Shown here piece by piece: positions 7,883 to 15,494 of a stretch of DNA of 38,877 bases (within the stretch, counting starts at the first letter, position 1; the number at the start of each line of letters is the position of its first letter). The notes beneath the pieces were generated by a model. That model was not told the origin of the DNA. It did no database searches and worked only from the letters and a program-made list of their open reading frames with translations. The DNA is taken from the NCBI GenBank assembly GCA_017471045.1, contig JAFUWZ010000067.1:1-38877 (forward strand), in the 5' to 3' direction. The position numbers and the translations under genes are program-made. The stretch comes from Bacteroidales bacterium (lineage in GTDB: Bacteria > Bacteroidota > Bacteroidia > Bacteroidales > UBA932).

Positions 7883-9854
7883 GATCCCGACTTCCGTCAA
7901 GGAAGTCGAGCGGCTGGGCTGGGACTGGATCGACGTCATCATCTTCACCGGAGACGCGTTCGTGGACCATCCCAGTTTCGGCACGGCCTGTATCGCGCGG
8001 TACCTGGAGAAAGCCGGGTACCGCGTGGCGGTCGTGCCGCAGCCCAACTGGCGCGACGACCTGCGGGATTTCCGCAAGCTCGGCGCGCCGCGGCTGTATT
8101 TCGCCGTCAACGGCGGGGCGATGGATTCGATGGTCAACCATTACACGGCCGCGAAGCGCCTGCGCCACGACGACGCGTATACGCCGGAGGGCAAGGCCGG
8201 CCAGCGGCCCGACCGGGCGGTGACCGTCTATACCCGGATCCTGAAGCAGCTGTGGCCGGATGTCCCCGTGGTGATCGGGGGCGTCGAGGCGTCCCTGCGC
8301 CGCCTGACGCATTACGACTACTGGGACGACCGGCTGATGCCGTCCGTCCTCGTGGACAGCGGCGCCGACTGGCTTTGCTACGGGATGGGGGAGCGCCCGA
8401 TGCTCGAGCTCACCCGCGCCATCGAAGCCGGCCGCAATCTGCGGCAGATCGAAAGAATCCCCCAGATCGCGTTCTACCGGACGGGCAGAATTGATTCCGC
8501 TCCGTCGGAAGAGCCTCGCCGGACTTCGCTTCGCTCATCCCTCCCACTGCCTTCGGCAGCGGGCCCCTCCCATTTACGAGGCCATGGGTGGCCACGGTCC
8601 GGCGAGGCTCTCCCGGACTCCGCTACACCAATTCTGAACGCTGTTTGGAACGAAGTGACCGAGGGGGTTTCGGGGGATTCTTCCCCCGTCCCCCACCGGG
8701 GGCGCAGGGGGGTGGATTCGGATGTGTGGGATGAACCACACATCCGGCGAGGCACTCCCAGCGGAGCGGAACCGATCCTGCTGCATTCCTACGAGGAGTG
8801 CTGTCGGGACAAAATGGCTTTCGCGGAGAATTTCCATGAGATAGAGATCCAGGCCAACGTGCTGCATCCCAGGACGTTGATCGAGCCGGTAGGGGAGGGT
8901 TACGTGCAGGTGAATCCGATGTATCCGCCCGCGACGACCGAGGAGATGGACGCCTGCTGGGACCTGCCCTTCACCAAGCGCCCGCACCCGCGCTACAAAG
9001 GCAAGCGCATCCCCGCCTACGACATGATCAAGGACTCGATCATCACGCACCGGGGCTGCTTCGGCGGCTGCAACTTCTGCACGATCGCCGCCCACCAGAG
9101 CAAGTTCATCCAGTCGCGCAGCGAGAAATCCATCCTCGAGGAGGTCCGCCGGCTTGCCGCGATGCCGGAGTTCCACGGCAACATCTCCGATCTGGGCGCC
9201 CCCTCCGCCAACATGTACGGCATGCACGGCCGCAACCAGGACCTGTGCGCGAAATGCCGGCGCCAGTCCTGCATCTTCCCCAAGGCCTGCCCCAACCTGG
9301 ACCGCTCGCACGACCGCCTGCTGAAGCTCTATCGCGCCGTGGACGCCGTCAAAGGCGTCCGGCACTCCTACATCAGCAGCGGCGTCCGCTACGACCTCTT
9401 CCTGGACGAGAAAGGATTCCTCGATGAGACGGGCAAGCCCTACCTGCAGGAGCTGATGCTGCGCCACACCTCCGGCCGCCTCAAGGTTGCGCCAGAGCAC
9501 ACCGAGGACAAGGTCCTCTACTACATGGGCAAGCCGTCCTTCCGCCTGTTCGAGCGGCTGCGTATGGAGTTCGACCGGATCAACCGGGAGAACGGCACGC
9601 ACACCGAACTGGTCCCGTACTTTATCTCCTCGCACCCCGGCTGCAGGCTGGAAGACATGCGCCGGCTCGCCGCCAATCCGTACCTGAAAGGCATCTGGAT
9701 GGAGCAGGTGCAGGATTTCATGCCCACGCCGATGACCTCCTCCTCGGTGATGTTCTGGTCCGGAATCGATCCCCGCACGATGAAGCCCGTTTTCGTCGAA
9801 AGAGATTCTTCCAAAAAAAAGGCGCAGAAAGCACTTTTTTTTAAGAAAAAGTAA
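7860..9854 (+). CDS. ygiQ: YgiQ-family radical SAM protein with a large internal insertion
   Basis: Member of the YgiQ family (UPF0313) of radical SAM proteins; the physiological reaction is not established. The iron-sulfur motif CFGGCNFC (CxxxCxxC) stands in HRGCFGGCNFCTIAAHQ, with family phrases before and after it (GDAFVDHPSFG, GGVEASLRRLTHYDYW, SDLGAPSANMYGMHG, SGVRYDLFL, VQDFMPTPMT). Translation probably begins at TTG 7860 inside argS, because IPTSVKEVERLGWD matches the usual N-terminus and no better start exists. Between IPQIAFYR and ILLHSYEECCRDK, about residues 212-305, lies roughly 95 extra residues rich in Ser, Pro, Arg and Gly. They coincide with a palindromic DNA element at 8495-8771. 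Everything after the insert stays in frame. Confidence 0.93.
   Translation: MTYPTECRIPTSVKEVERLGWDWIDVIIFTGDAFVDHPSFGTACIARYLEKAGYRVAVVPQPNWRDDLRDFRKLGAPRLYFAVNGGAMDSMVNHYTAAKRLRHDDAYTPEGKAGQRPDRAVTVYTRILKQLWPDVPVVIGGVEASLRRLTHYDYWDDRLMPSVLVDSGADWLCYGMGERPMLELTRAIEAGRNLRQIERIPQIAFYRTGRIDSAPSEEPRRTSLRSSLPLPSAAGPSHLRGHGWPRSGEALPDSATPILNAVWNEVTEGVSGDSSPVPHRGRRGVDSDVWDEPHIRRGTPSGAEPILLHSYEECCRDKMAFAENFHEIEIQANVLHPRTLIEPVGEGYVQVNPMYPPATTEEMDACWDLPFTKRPHPRYKGKRIPAYDMIKDSIITHRGCFGGCNFCTIAAHQSKFIQSRSEKSILEEVRRLAAMPEFHGNISDLGAPSANMYGMHGRNQDLCAKCRRQSCIFPKACPNLDRSHDRLLKLYRAVDAVKGVRHSYISSGVRYDLFLDEKGFLDETGKPYLQELMLRHTSGRLKVAPEHTEDKVLYYMGKPSFRLFERLRMEFDRINRENGTHTELVPYFISSHPGCRLEDMRRLAANPYLKGIWMEQVQDFMPTPMTSSSVMFWSGIDPRTMKPVFVERDSSKKKAQKALFFKKK
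8495..8771. repeat. Palindromic repeat element inserted in frame within ygiQ
   Basis: The element is bounded by 10-bp terminal inverted repeats (TTCCGCTCCG at 8495-8504, complement at 8762-8771). Nested inside are a perfect 15-bp inverted repeat (8510-8524 with 8597-8611), a CTGCC/GGCAG stem at 8547-8559, a G-run/C-run stem near 8671-8685, and a perfect 11-bp hairpin (8719-8729 with 8736-8746). The segment 8647-8689 reads, on the minus strand, about 86% like 44-85 next to nhaA. No stop occurs in the ygiQ frame. I see no clear target-site duplication, so the exact ends are approximate. Confidence 0.8.
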
Positions 9855-9855
9855 C

Positions 9856-9863
9856 TATACTTG
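9856..9863 (+). promoter_or_regulatory. -7 box of the 122-residue protein/ClC operon
   Basis: TATACTTG matches TAnnTTTG at seven of eight positions and stands 19 bases before the ATG at 9883, directly after the ygiQ stop. It suggests a separate transcript for the small acidic protein and the ClC gene. Confidence 0.5.
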
Positions 9864-9882
9864 CAGCAAAATCCTAACCCCT

Positions 9883-10251
9883 ATGGCACAAGACAATAAA
9901 AAACGCCACATCGTCAGCTACGAAAACATGTCTCCCGAGCTCGCAGCGGCTTTCGCGGAGAAATATCCGAAAGGCTTCAACGACTATCTTCCCGACCTGA
10001 CCAAATATACCAAACCGGACGGCACGCCGTTCTATGCGGTGATGGTCGAGATCCCGGATGCCATCTACCTTGTCAAGATCAAGGTCCAGATCGACAACCT
10101 GGACGACATCGAGCGCTGGCTCGAAGGCGAGGAGGAGGCCGAGGTCGAATCCGTGACCGGAGCATCTTCCGCCCCTTCATCCGACGGAGAAACCTTACCC
10201 GACGACAACATCTCCCAGTACGGAGGTGATGACGACGGCAGCGACGCCTAG
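9883..10251 (+). CDS. Conserved small acidic protein of unknown function
   Basis: A 122-residue soluble protein without signal peptide. I do not recognise a named family, though the ordered N-terminal part (about 1-88) has the look of a conserved Bacteroidales protein: IVSYENMSPELAAAFAEKYP, then YAVMVEIPDAIYLVKIKVQ and DNLDDIERWLEG. After residue 88 it becomes a very acidic Ser/Asp/Glu tail that is probably disordered. It is followed after two bases by the GTG start of the ClC gene, so the two are likely translated together. A role linked to the channel is only an inference from that coupling. Confidence 0.8.
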   Translation: MAQDNKKRHIVSYENMSPELAAAFAEKYPKGFNDYLPDLTKYTKPDGTPFYAVMVEIPDAIYLVKIKVQIDNLDDIERWLEGEEEAEVESVTGASSAPSSDGETLPDDNISQYGGDDDGSDA

Positions 10252-10253
10252 TC

Positions 10254-11996
10254 GTGCGGTTTTCCCTCAAGCATATTCCTGAACAGAGCAAGCTCCTGCT
10301 GCTCAGTCTGATGGTCGGCGTACTCTCCGGGTGCGCCGCCGTCGTTCTCGACTGGTCCATCCACACGGTGAAGCGCCTGCTCAACCAGGGCTTCCACGGC
10401 AGCTACGACTGGCAGTACCTGGCCCTGCCGGGCATCGGCATGCTGATCTCCCTGCTGCTGGTGCGTTATGTGATCCGGGACAACATCGGCCACGGCGTGA
10501 CCAAGGCCCTGCTGGCCGTGTCCCGGAACGACTCCAAGATCAAGCCCCACAATACCTGGTCGTCGATGCTGACCTCCAGCATCACGATCGGCTTCGGCGG
10601 CTCCGTCGGAGCCGAGGCGCCGATCGTCTACACCGGGGCCGCCATCGGCTCCAACCTGGGCCGGATCTTCGGCCTGTCCTACCGCAACATCACCCTGCTG
10701 CTGGGCTGCGGCGCTGCCGGTGCCGTGGCCGGCATCTTCAAGGCGCCGCTGGCCGGGGTGCTGTTCACGCTGGAGATCCTGCTCTTCAACGTGTCCATGA
10801 GCTCGCTGCTGCCGCTGCTCATATCGACCATCTCCGCGACGGTGGTCTCCTATATCTTCCGGGGCCAGACCCCGGTGTTCGCCTGCACGCTGACGCCGTT
10901 CTCGATGGCGAACATCCCGTTCTACATCATCCTCGGTGTGGTGGGAGGATTCGGGTCGCTGTACTTCATGCGCACGACGCTGCACCTGGAGGACCGCATC
11001 GGCAAGATCGCCAATCCCTACCTGCGCTGGGGCGTCTGCGCGCTGGCGCTGGGCATGCTGATCTTCCTGTTCCCGCCCCTTTACGGCGAGGGATACGAGT
11101 CGTTGGGTGCGCTGCTCAACGGACAGGACCTGGCCCTGGAGGGGCGCAGCGTCCTGTCGTTCCTGCTCGACTGGCGCTGGGGCGTGCCCCTCTTCTTCGC
11201 ACTGATCTTTTTCCTGAAGGTGCTGGCGATGACGGCCACCAATGCCGGCGGGGGAGTCGGCGGCACGTTCGGCCCCACGCTGTTCGCCGGGGCGATCCTG
11301 GGGTTCGTGGTGGCGCGGAGCCTGAACCTGGCGGGCGCCGGCGTGCCGGAGCAGAATTTCGTCCTCGTGGGGATGGCGGCGCTGATGGCCGGCGTGATGC
11401 AGGCCCCGATGACGGCCATCTTCCTGATCGCCGAGATTTCGGGCGGATACGAGCTGCTGATCCCGCTGATCCTGACGGCGACGGTCGCCTTCGGGACGGT
11501 GCGGATCTTCGAGAAATACTCCATCTACACCAAGCGGATCGCCCAGAGCGGCGACCTGCTGACGCACGACAGCGACCAGGCCGTGCTGACGCTGATGCGC
11601 GTGGACGCGTTGATCCGTGACAAATACCCGCGCGTGCAGATCGACGCGACGCTCCGCGAGGTGGTCTCGATCGTCTCGCAGACGGATGCGGCCGTGATGG
11701 CCGTGCTGGATTCGAGGGGCCGCTTCCAGGGGATGGTGGACCTGACCACGGCGCGCAAGGTGCTGCTGGACCCCTCCAAGTACGACACCTGGCATGTTTA
11801 CAACATCATGGAGTCCGCGCCGGACTATATCCATGCCGGCGAGAAGATGGACTCGGTGATGAGCAAATTCGACCGCACCGGCGCGTGGCGCCTGCCGGTC
11901 ATCGACGAGGACCGCAGGTACCTGGGATTCATCTCCAAGTCCCGCCTGCTCACCGCCTACCGCGACGAACTCAAGGAGATTGCCTCGGAAGACTGA
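10254..11996 (+). CDS. ClC-family chloride channel/antiporter with C-terminal CBS domains
   Basis: Inner-membrane ClC protein of 580 residues that moves chloride, possibly in exchange for protons. The ion-path motifs are present: GSVGAEAP (gating-type glutamate retained, with Ala in place of the usual Gly before Pro), GAVAGIFKAPLAGVLFTLE, and GGVGGTFGPTLFAG. About ten membrane segments run to residue 430. Two CBS modules (about 460-575), normally regulatory nucleotide-binding domains, complete the protein. Translation starts at a GTG two bases after the stop of the preceding acidic protein. No later ATG precedes the first membrane helix convincingly. Confidence 0.9.
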   Translation: MRFSLKHIPEQSKLLLLSLMVGVLSGCAAVVLDWSIHTVKRLLNQGFHGSYDWQYLALPGIGMLISLLLVRYVIRDNIGHGVTKALLAVSRNDSKIKPHNTWSSMLTSSITIGFGGSVGAEAPIVYTGAAIGSNLGRIFGLSYRNITLLLGCGAAGAVAGIFKAPLAGVLFTLEILLFNVSMSSLLPLLISTISATVVSYIFRGQTPVFACTLTPFSMANIPFYIILGVVGGFGSLYFMRTTLHLEDRIGKIANPYLRWGVCALALGMLIFLFPPLYGEGYESLGALLNGQDLALEGRSVLSFLLDWRWGVPLFFALIFFLKVLAMTATNAGGGVGGTFGPTLFAGAILGFVVARSLNLAGAGVPEQNFVLVGMAALMAGVMQAPMTAIFLIAEISGGYELLIPLILTATVAFGTVRIFEKYSIYTKRIAQSGDLLTHDSDQAVLTLMRVDALIRDKYPRVQIDATLREVVSIVSQTDAAVMAVLDSRGRFQGMVDLTTARKVLLDPSKYDTWHVYNIMESAPDYIHAGEKMDSVMSKFDRTGAWRLPVIDEDRRYLGFISKSRLLTAYRDELKEIASED

Positions 11997-12032
11997 CCTC
12001 TTTTTTTGTTCACCGGATGCTGCTGGCATGGG

Positions 12033-12063
12033 TTTGTTTTTGCGGGAATTATTCTTAGATTTG
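12033..12063 (+). promoter_or_regulatory. preA promoter, apparently leaderless
   Basis: TTTG at 12033-12036, a 19-base spacer and TAGATTTG at 12056-12063 form a near-ideal Bacteroidota promoter. Only four bases separate the -7 box from the ATG at 12068, so the transcript should begin at or next to the start codon. Confidence 0.75.
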
Positions 12064-12067
12064 TGAA

Positions 12068-13507
12068 ATGAACCGGTTCAATATCAAGGAAGAAGCTTTC
12101 CGCTGCCTGCTCTGCCAGGACGCGCCCTGCAGCGCCGCGTGCGCAAACGGAGACCCTGCGCGGGCGATCCGCGCGGTCCGTTTCGGCAATGAATCCGTAG
12201 CGGCCCGGTGGGTCCGTGGCTGCAGCGAAGAAGACATCGCGGCTGCGGAACGGGCCTGCATCCACAAGGACATGCCCATCCGCATCCGCGAGATCATCTC
12301 GTCCTTGCCGGAGCCTCCGGCGGCGGACAGGGACCTCCCGCCCCTGGACATCACGTTCTGCGGGATCCCCTGCGAGAATCCCTTCTTCCTCGCCTCGTCC
12401 GCCGTCTGCACCAACTACGAGATGGTCGCTGCGGCCTTCGAGGCCGGCTGGGCCGGCGTCTATTACAAGACGATCTGCCTGCAGGATATCAATGAAGTCT
12501 CGCCGCGTTTCGACGCCGTGAAGCGTCCGGACGGCACCTTCGCCGGATTCCGCAACATGGAGCAGCTCTCCGAGAATCCTGCGGAGGTGGACTTCGAGAT
12601 CCTGCGCAAGCTGAAGGAGAATTATCCCTCCAAGGTCGTCATCGCCTCCATCATGGGCAACTCCGACGAGGAGTGGATCCAGCTTGCGCATATGGCGGAG
12701 AACGCCGGCGTCGATGCCATCGAGCTCAATTTCTCCTGCCCCCAGATGCGTCTGGTCGGCATGGGCAGCGACGTGGGACAGAACCCGGAACTGGTGGCGT
12801 ACTACACGATTTTCGTGAAACGGGCCGTGCATATCCCGGTCATCGCGAAGATGACCCCCAACGTCGCGTCCATGAACCTGGTCGCCACGTCGGCTTATCT
12901 GGGCGGTGCGGACGGAATCTCGGCCATCAACACCATCAAGTCCGTGACGATGGGCGGGGTAGTTTCCGGCAAGAAAGCGATTTCGGGATATTCCGGGGCT
13001 GCCGTGAAGCCCATCGCCCTCCGCTTCATCCTGGAGATGGCGATGAACCCTGTGCTCAAAGGCGTGCAGCTCTCGGGCGTCGGGGGAGTCTATACCTGGC
13101 GCGATGCCGTGGAATTCCTGAGCCTGGGATGCCGCAACGTGCAGGTGTGTACCGCCATCATGGAGTGCGGGCAGCGCATCATCGAGGATCTCACCGAGGG
13201 TCTTCGGAATTACCTGGCGGACCAGGGGCTTGCGCATCTGGAAGACCTGGTCGGCCGGGAGGTCGGGGACTTCGTGACCCCGGCCGGCCTGGACCGCAGC
13301 ACGAAGGTTTTCCCGCGTGTGGACCGTACCCTTTGCATCGGCTGCGGCCGCTGCTATATCTCCTGCCGGGACGGCGGCCACCAGGCCATCTCCTTCGGTG
13401 AGGACCGGATCCCGAGGATCATCGGGGCGAAATGCGTCGGCTGCCATCTGTGCCGCCTGATCTGCCCCGTGGGGGCGATTGGCAGCGCACAGCGGATCCA
13501 CCGTTAA
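12068..13507 (+). CDS. preA: PreA-like dihydropyrimidine dehydrogenase subunit with N-terminal Fe-S-like domain
   Basis: Predicted flavin/iron-sulfur oxidoreductase of the dihydroorotate dehydrogenase/dihydropyrimidine dehydrogenase group, reducing uracil or thymine or working in reverse. The 479 residues comprise three parts. Residues 1-80 carry a cysteine-rich region (CLLCQDAPCSAAC) like the N-terminus of PreT/eukaryotic DPD. Next is a TIM-barrel FMN domain (about 90-400) with LNFSCPQM, which holds the DPD active-site cysteine. Last come two 4Fe-4S motifs (CIGCGRCYISC and CVGCHLCRLICP). E. coli PreA lacks the N-terminal piece. The partner PreT is not in the window. The 3' end overlaps phzF by four bases, convergent. 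Confidence 0.85.
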   Translation: MNRFNIKEEAFRCLLCQDAPCSAACANGDPARAIRAVRFGNESVAARWVRGCSEEDIAAAERACIHKDMPIRIREIISSLPEPPAADRDLPPLDITFCGIPCENPFFLASSAVCTNYEMVAAAFEAGWAGVYYKTICLQDINEVSPRFDAVKRPDGTFAGFRNMEQLSENPAEVDFEILRKLKENYPSKVVIASIMGNSDEEWIQLAHMAENAGVDAIELNFSCPQMRLVGMGSDVGQNPELVAYYTIFVKRAVHIPVIAKMTPNVASMNLVATSAYLGGADGISAINTIKSVTMGGVVSGKKAISGYSGAAVKPIALRFILEMAMNPVLKGVQLSGVGGVYTWRDAVEFLSLGCRNVQVCTAIMECGQRIIEDLTEGLRNYLADQGLAHLEDLVGREVGDFVTPAGLDRSTKVFPRVDRTLCIGCGRCYISCRDGGHQAISFGEDRIPRIIGAKCVGCHLCRLICPVGAIGSAQRIHR

Positions 13508-14292
13508 AGGTCGAAGGGGATCTCTCCCTGCATGAACAGGACGGCGCGGCCGGTGATGAACACCCGGTTGCCTTCCAGACGGACGCCGAGTTCGCCTCCG
13601 CGGGCCGAAAGCTGCCCCGCGGTCATCTCCTTCTTGCCCAGCCTGCCGGCCCAGAGGGGCGTCAGGTAGGTATGGGCGCTTCCCGTGACCGGGTCCTCGG
13701 GCACATTCAGCTTGGGATAGAAGCAGCGGGACACGAAATCATACCGGCTGGAGGGCGCCGTGATGATGAGCCCGCGCCCTTCGACCCGTCCCATGGCCTC
13801 GTAGTCGGGCACCAGGGCGGCGAGCTCCACCTCGGATCCGATGAGGACCATCATGTCCCCTCCGTCGTACCAGGCCTCCCGGGCCAGTCCGTTGGTCGCT
13901 GCGAGGATCCCTTCCGTGACCGGGACGGGCTTGTACGCCCCGACCGGGAAGTCCATCGTATAGCCACCGTCGGCACCGGGCCGGACGATGAGTTCTCCGC
14001 TCAGCGTATGGAAATGCAGCTCTTGCGCATCCGGATCGATATAGCGGTGCAGCACGAACGAGGTCGCCAGGGTCGCGTGGCCGCACAGCGCGACCTCGCC
14101 GCCCGGCGTGAACCATTTCAGGTCGTAGTCGCCCGGGGCGCGCCGGACGACGAAGGCGGTCTCCGAGTAGTTGTTTTCGATGGCGATGGACTGCATCAGT
14201 TGCGGGGCGGGCATCTCCCGGCAGGGGAGTACCGCCGCCGGGTTTCCGGCGAAGAGCTTGTCCGTGAAGGCGTCGGCGATGTACTGGATCAT
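13504..14292 (-). CDS. PhzF-family isomerase/epimerase-like protein
   Basis: Member of the PhzF superfamily, enzymes with a duplicated diaminopimelate-epimerase fold, related to phenazine biosynthesis PhzF. The product has 262 residues, slightly short for the family. The conserved start YIADAFTDKLFAGNPAAVL is present, as are the catalytic glutamate E44 in NNYSETAFV and the GHATLATSFVL loop. The C-terminal half shows DPVTGSAHTYL. No other phenazine gene is near, so the substrate is unknown. It reads toward preA and overlaps its end by four bases. A TAAATTTG box lies at 14325-14318. Confidence 0.88.
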   Translation of the reverse strand: MIQYIADAFTDKLFAGNPAAVLPCREMPAPQLMQSIAIENNYSETAFVVRRAPGDYDLKWFTPGGEVALCGHATLATSFVLHRYIDPDAQELHFHTLSGELIVRPGADGGYTMDFPVGAYKPVPVTEGILAATNGLAREAWYDGGDMMVLIGSEVELAALVPDYEAMGRVEGRGLIITAPSSRYDFVSRCFYPKLNVPEDPVTGSAHTYLTPLWAGRLGKKEMTAGQLSARGGELGVRLEGNRVFITGRAVLFMQGEIPFDL

Positions 14293-14317
14293 AGGGGTGC
14301 AGATTGGTTTTCCGGGA

Positions 14318-14325
14318 CAAATTTA
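14318..14325 (-). promoter_or_regulatory. -7 box of phzF-like gene
   Basis: TAAATTTG on the minus strand, a full match to TAnnTTTG, 25 bases before the start codon at 14292. Confidence 0.6.
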
Positions 14326-14402
14326 AACATTCTTTTCATGGATTCTCCACCATTATTCGTAACTTGCCGTGGAGAATGTGATCTCCAACAAACAGCATTA
14401 CC

Positions 14403-14837
14403 ATGGCCAGGATCTATGTCGCCTCCAGCTGGAGGAACCCTTATTACCCCGAAGTTGTGGCCGCGCTCCGCGCTGCCGGCCACGAAGTCTACGATTTCCG
14501 GAATCCGCCCCACGGAGGCAACGGCTTCCGCTGGACCGATATCGACGAGAATGCGTTCTCTTGGTGTTTTGCGCAATATGCCGAAGGACTGCACCACCCG
14601 AAGGCGGAGCGGCAGTTCCAGGCCGATCTGGAGGCGCTTGCGTGGGCGGATACCTGCGTGCTGGTGCTCCCTTGCGGTCGCAGCGCGCACACGGAAGCCG
14701 GCTGGATGGCAGGCGCCGGGAAGAAGGTCCTTGTCTATATCCCGGAGATGATGGAGCCGGAGCTGATGTACAAGCTGTTCGACGGCGTCTGCGGAAGTCT
14801 CGACGAGCTGACGGAAGCCCTTGCGGCCGCCCGATGA
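14403..14837 (+). CDS. Nucleoside 2-deoxyribosyltransferase-like protein
   Basis: A 144-residue cytosolic protein with the look of the nucleoside 2-deoxyribosyltransferase superfamily: MARIYVASSWRN at the start, then a central AERQFQADLEALAWADTCVLVLP strand-helix, followed by CGRSAHTEAGWMAGAGKKVLVY. The conserved Glu in HTEAGWM and the Asp/Cys before it would sit in the base-exchange pocket. Members of this group move or hydrolyse deoxyribose between bases. The substrate here is unknown, and some relatives are uncharacterised. It faces away from phzF. An imperfect box (TAACTTGC) precedes it. Confidence 0.75.
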   Translation: MARIYVASSWRNPYYPEVVAALRAAGHEVYDFRNPPHGGNGFRWTDIDENAFSWCFAQYAEGLHHPKAERQFQADLEALAWADTCVLVLPCGRSAHTEAGWMAGAGKKVLVYIPEMMEPELMYKLFDGVCGSLDELTEALAAAR

Positions 14838-14847
14838 GCGGGGGGTC

Positions 14848-15015
14848 TTATTCCTGATAGGTCATCCTGATGTGGGGGATGCCATCCAGCATGAAGGGAT
14901 CCGACGACTGACGGAATCCCACCTGCTCCACCACGAAGACCTCGGTGCGGATCCTCAGGAGTTCGTAGAGCTCGTCCAGCGTCAGCTCCCGGAAGCGTTT
15001 GCGGTGCAGTTCCAT
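14848..15015 (-). pseudogene. ElaA-type acetyltransferase with the middle deleted
   Basis: A 55-codon frame starting at the ATG that overlaps the alaX-like stop (TGATG). Residues 1-32 (FRELTLDELYELLRIRTEVFVVEQ) are the N-terminus of ElaA, a GNAT protein of about 150 residues. They are joined directly to VGFRQSSDPFMLDGIPHIRM, which matches the extreme C-terminus (GF...DGIPHI.M). The acetyl-CoA-binding core, roughly 90 residues, is missing, while the reading frame is intact. I regard it as non-functional as an acetyltransferase. An expressed mini-protein cannot be excluded. Confidence 0.75.
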
Positions 15016-15473
15016 CACCCCAGTACTTTCCATCTGACGCGCCAGCGGCCGTTGTCGAAGTCGTGGCTGAGGATCTTGAAGGTGCCGATCTCCGCGGTGT
15101 TCCCGACGTGCGCACCTGCGCAGGCGCAGGCGTCGTAGTCTCCCACGCGGACGATCCGGAGCGTTTCCGAGACGTCCTCGGGGAGCTTGCTCAGGTCCAC
15201 GATCGCCGCCGCCTCATCCCGGGTCATGTATTCGATCGTCACGTCCAGGTGGCGGGAGATGACTTCGTTGACCGCAGCCTCGATCGCGGCGACCTGCCCG
15301 TCAGTCGGGCAGGACGGGAGTTCGTAGTCGCATTTGGACTTCTTGCGCTCGATATGGGCGTTGCGGGAGCGCGGACAGCCGAACATCCGGACCATCGTCG
15401 CGTTCAGGATGTGCTCCGCCGTGTGCATCGGAGGGTATTCCTCCTTGTTGTGTGCGTTCAGTACCGGTTCCAT
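15015..15473 (-). CDS. Alanyl-tRNA editing protein, AlaX-like
   Basis: Stand-alone editing domain that would hydrolyse mischarged Ser- or Gly-tRNA-Ala, protecting translation fidelity. It has 152 residues. The zinc-site motifs of the AlaRS/ThrRS second additional domain are visible: HTAEH (residues 17-21) and CACAGAHVG (about 114-122), where the usual CGGTH is replaced by CAGAH. It corresponds to the short AlaX class without an oligomerisation tail. It lies 21 bases after the HdeD-like gene and overlaps the ElaA remnant by one base, forming one minus-strand operon. Confidence 0.85.
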   Translation of the reverse strand: MEPVLNAHNKEEYPPMHTAEHILNATMVRMFGCPRSRNAHIERKKSKCDYELPSCPTDGQVAAIEAAVNEVISRHLDVTIEYMTRDEAAAIVDLSKLPEDVSETLRIVRVGDYDACACAGAHVGNTAEIGTFKILSHDFDNGRWRVRWKVLG

Positions 15474-15494
15474 GGCCCCGAAGAAGAAGCTGGA

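Noticed and set aside
8488-8780. Reading the ygiQ insert as a frameshifted pseudogene
   Set aside because: The frame is open through the insert and the conserved sequence after it continues in the same frame, so a functional gene with an insertion is more likely.
10248-13501. Frames of 593 and 514 codons on the minus strand opposite the ClC and preA genes
   Set aside because: Low-complexity Arg/His/Asp/Gln-rich antisense shadows; the plus-strand genes have clear motifs and promoters.
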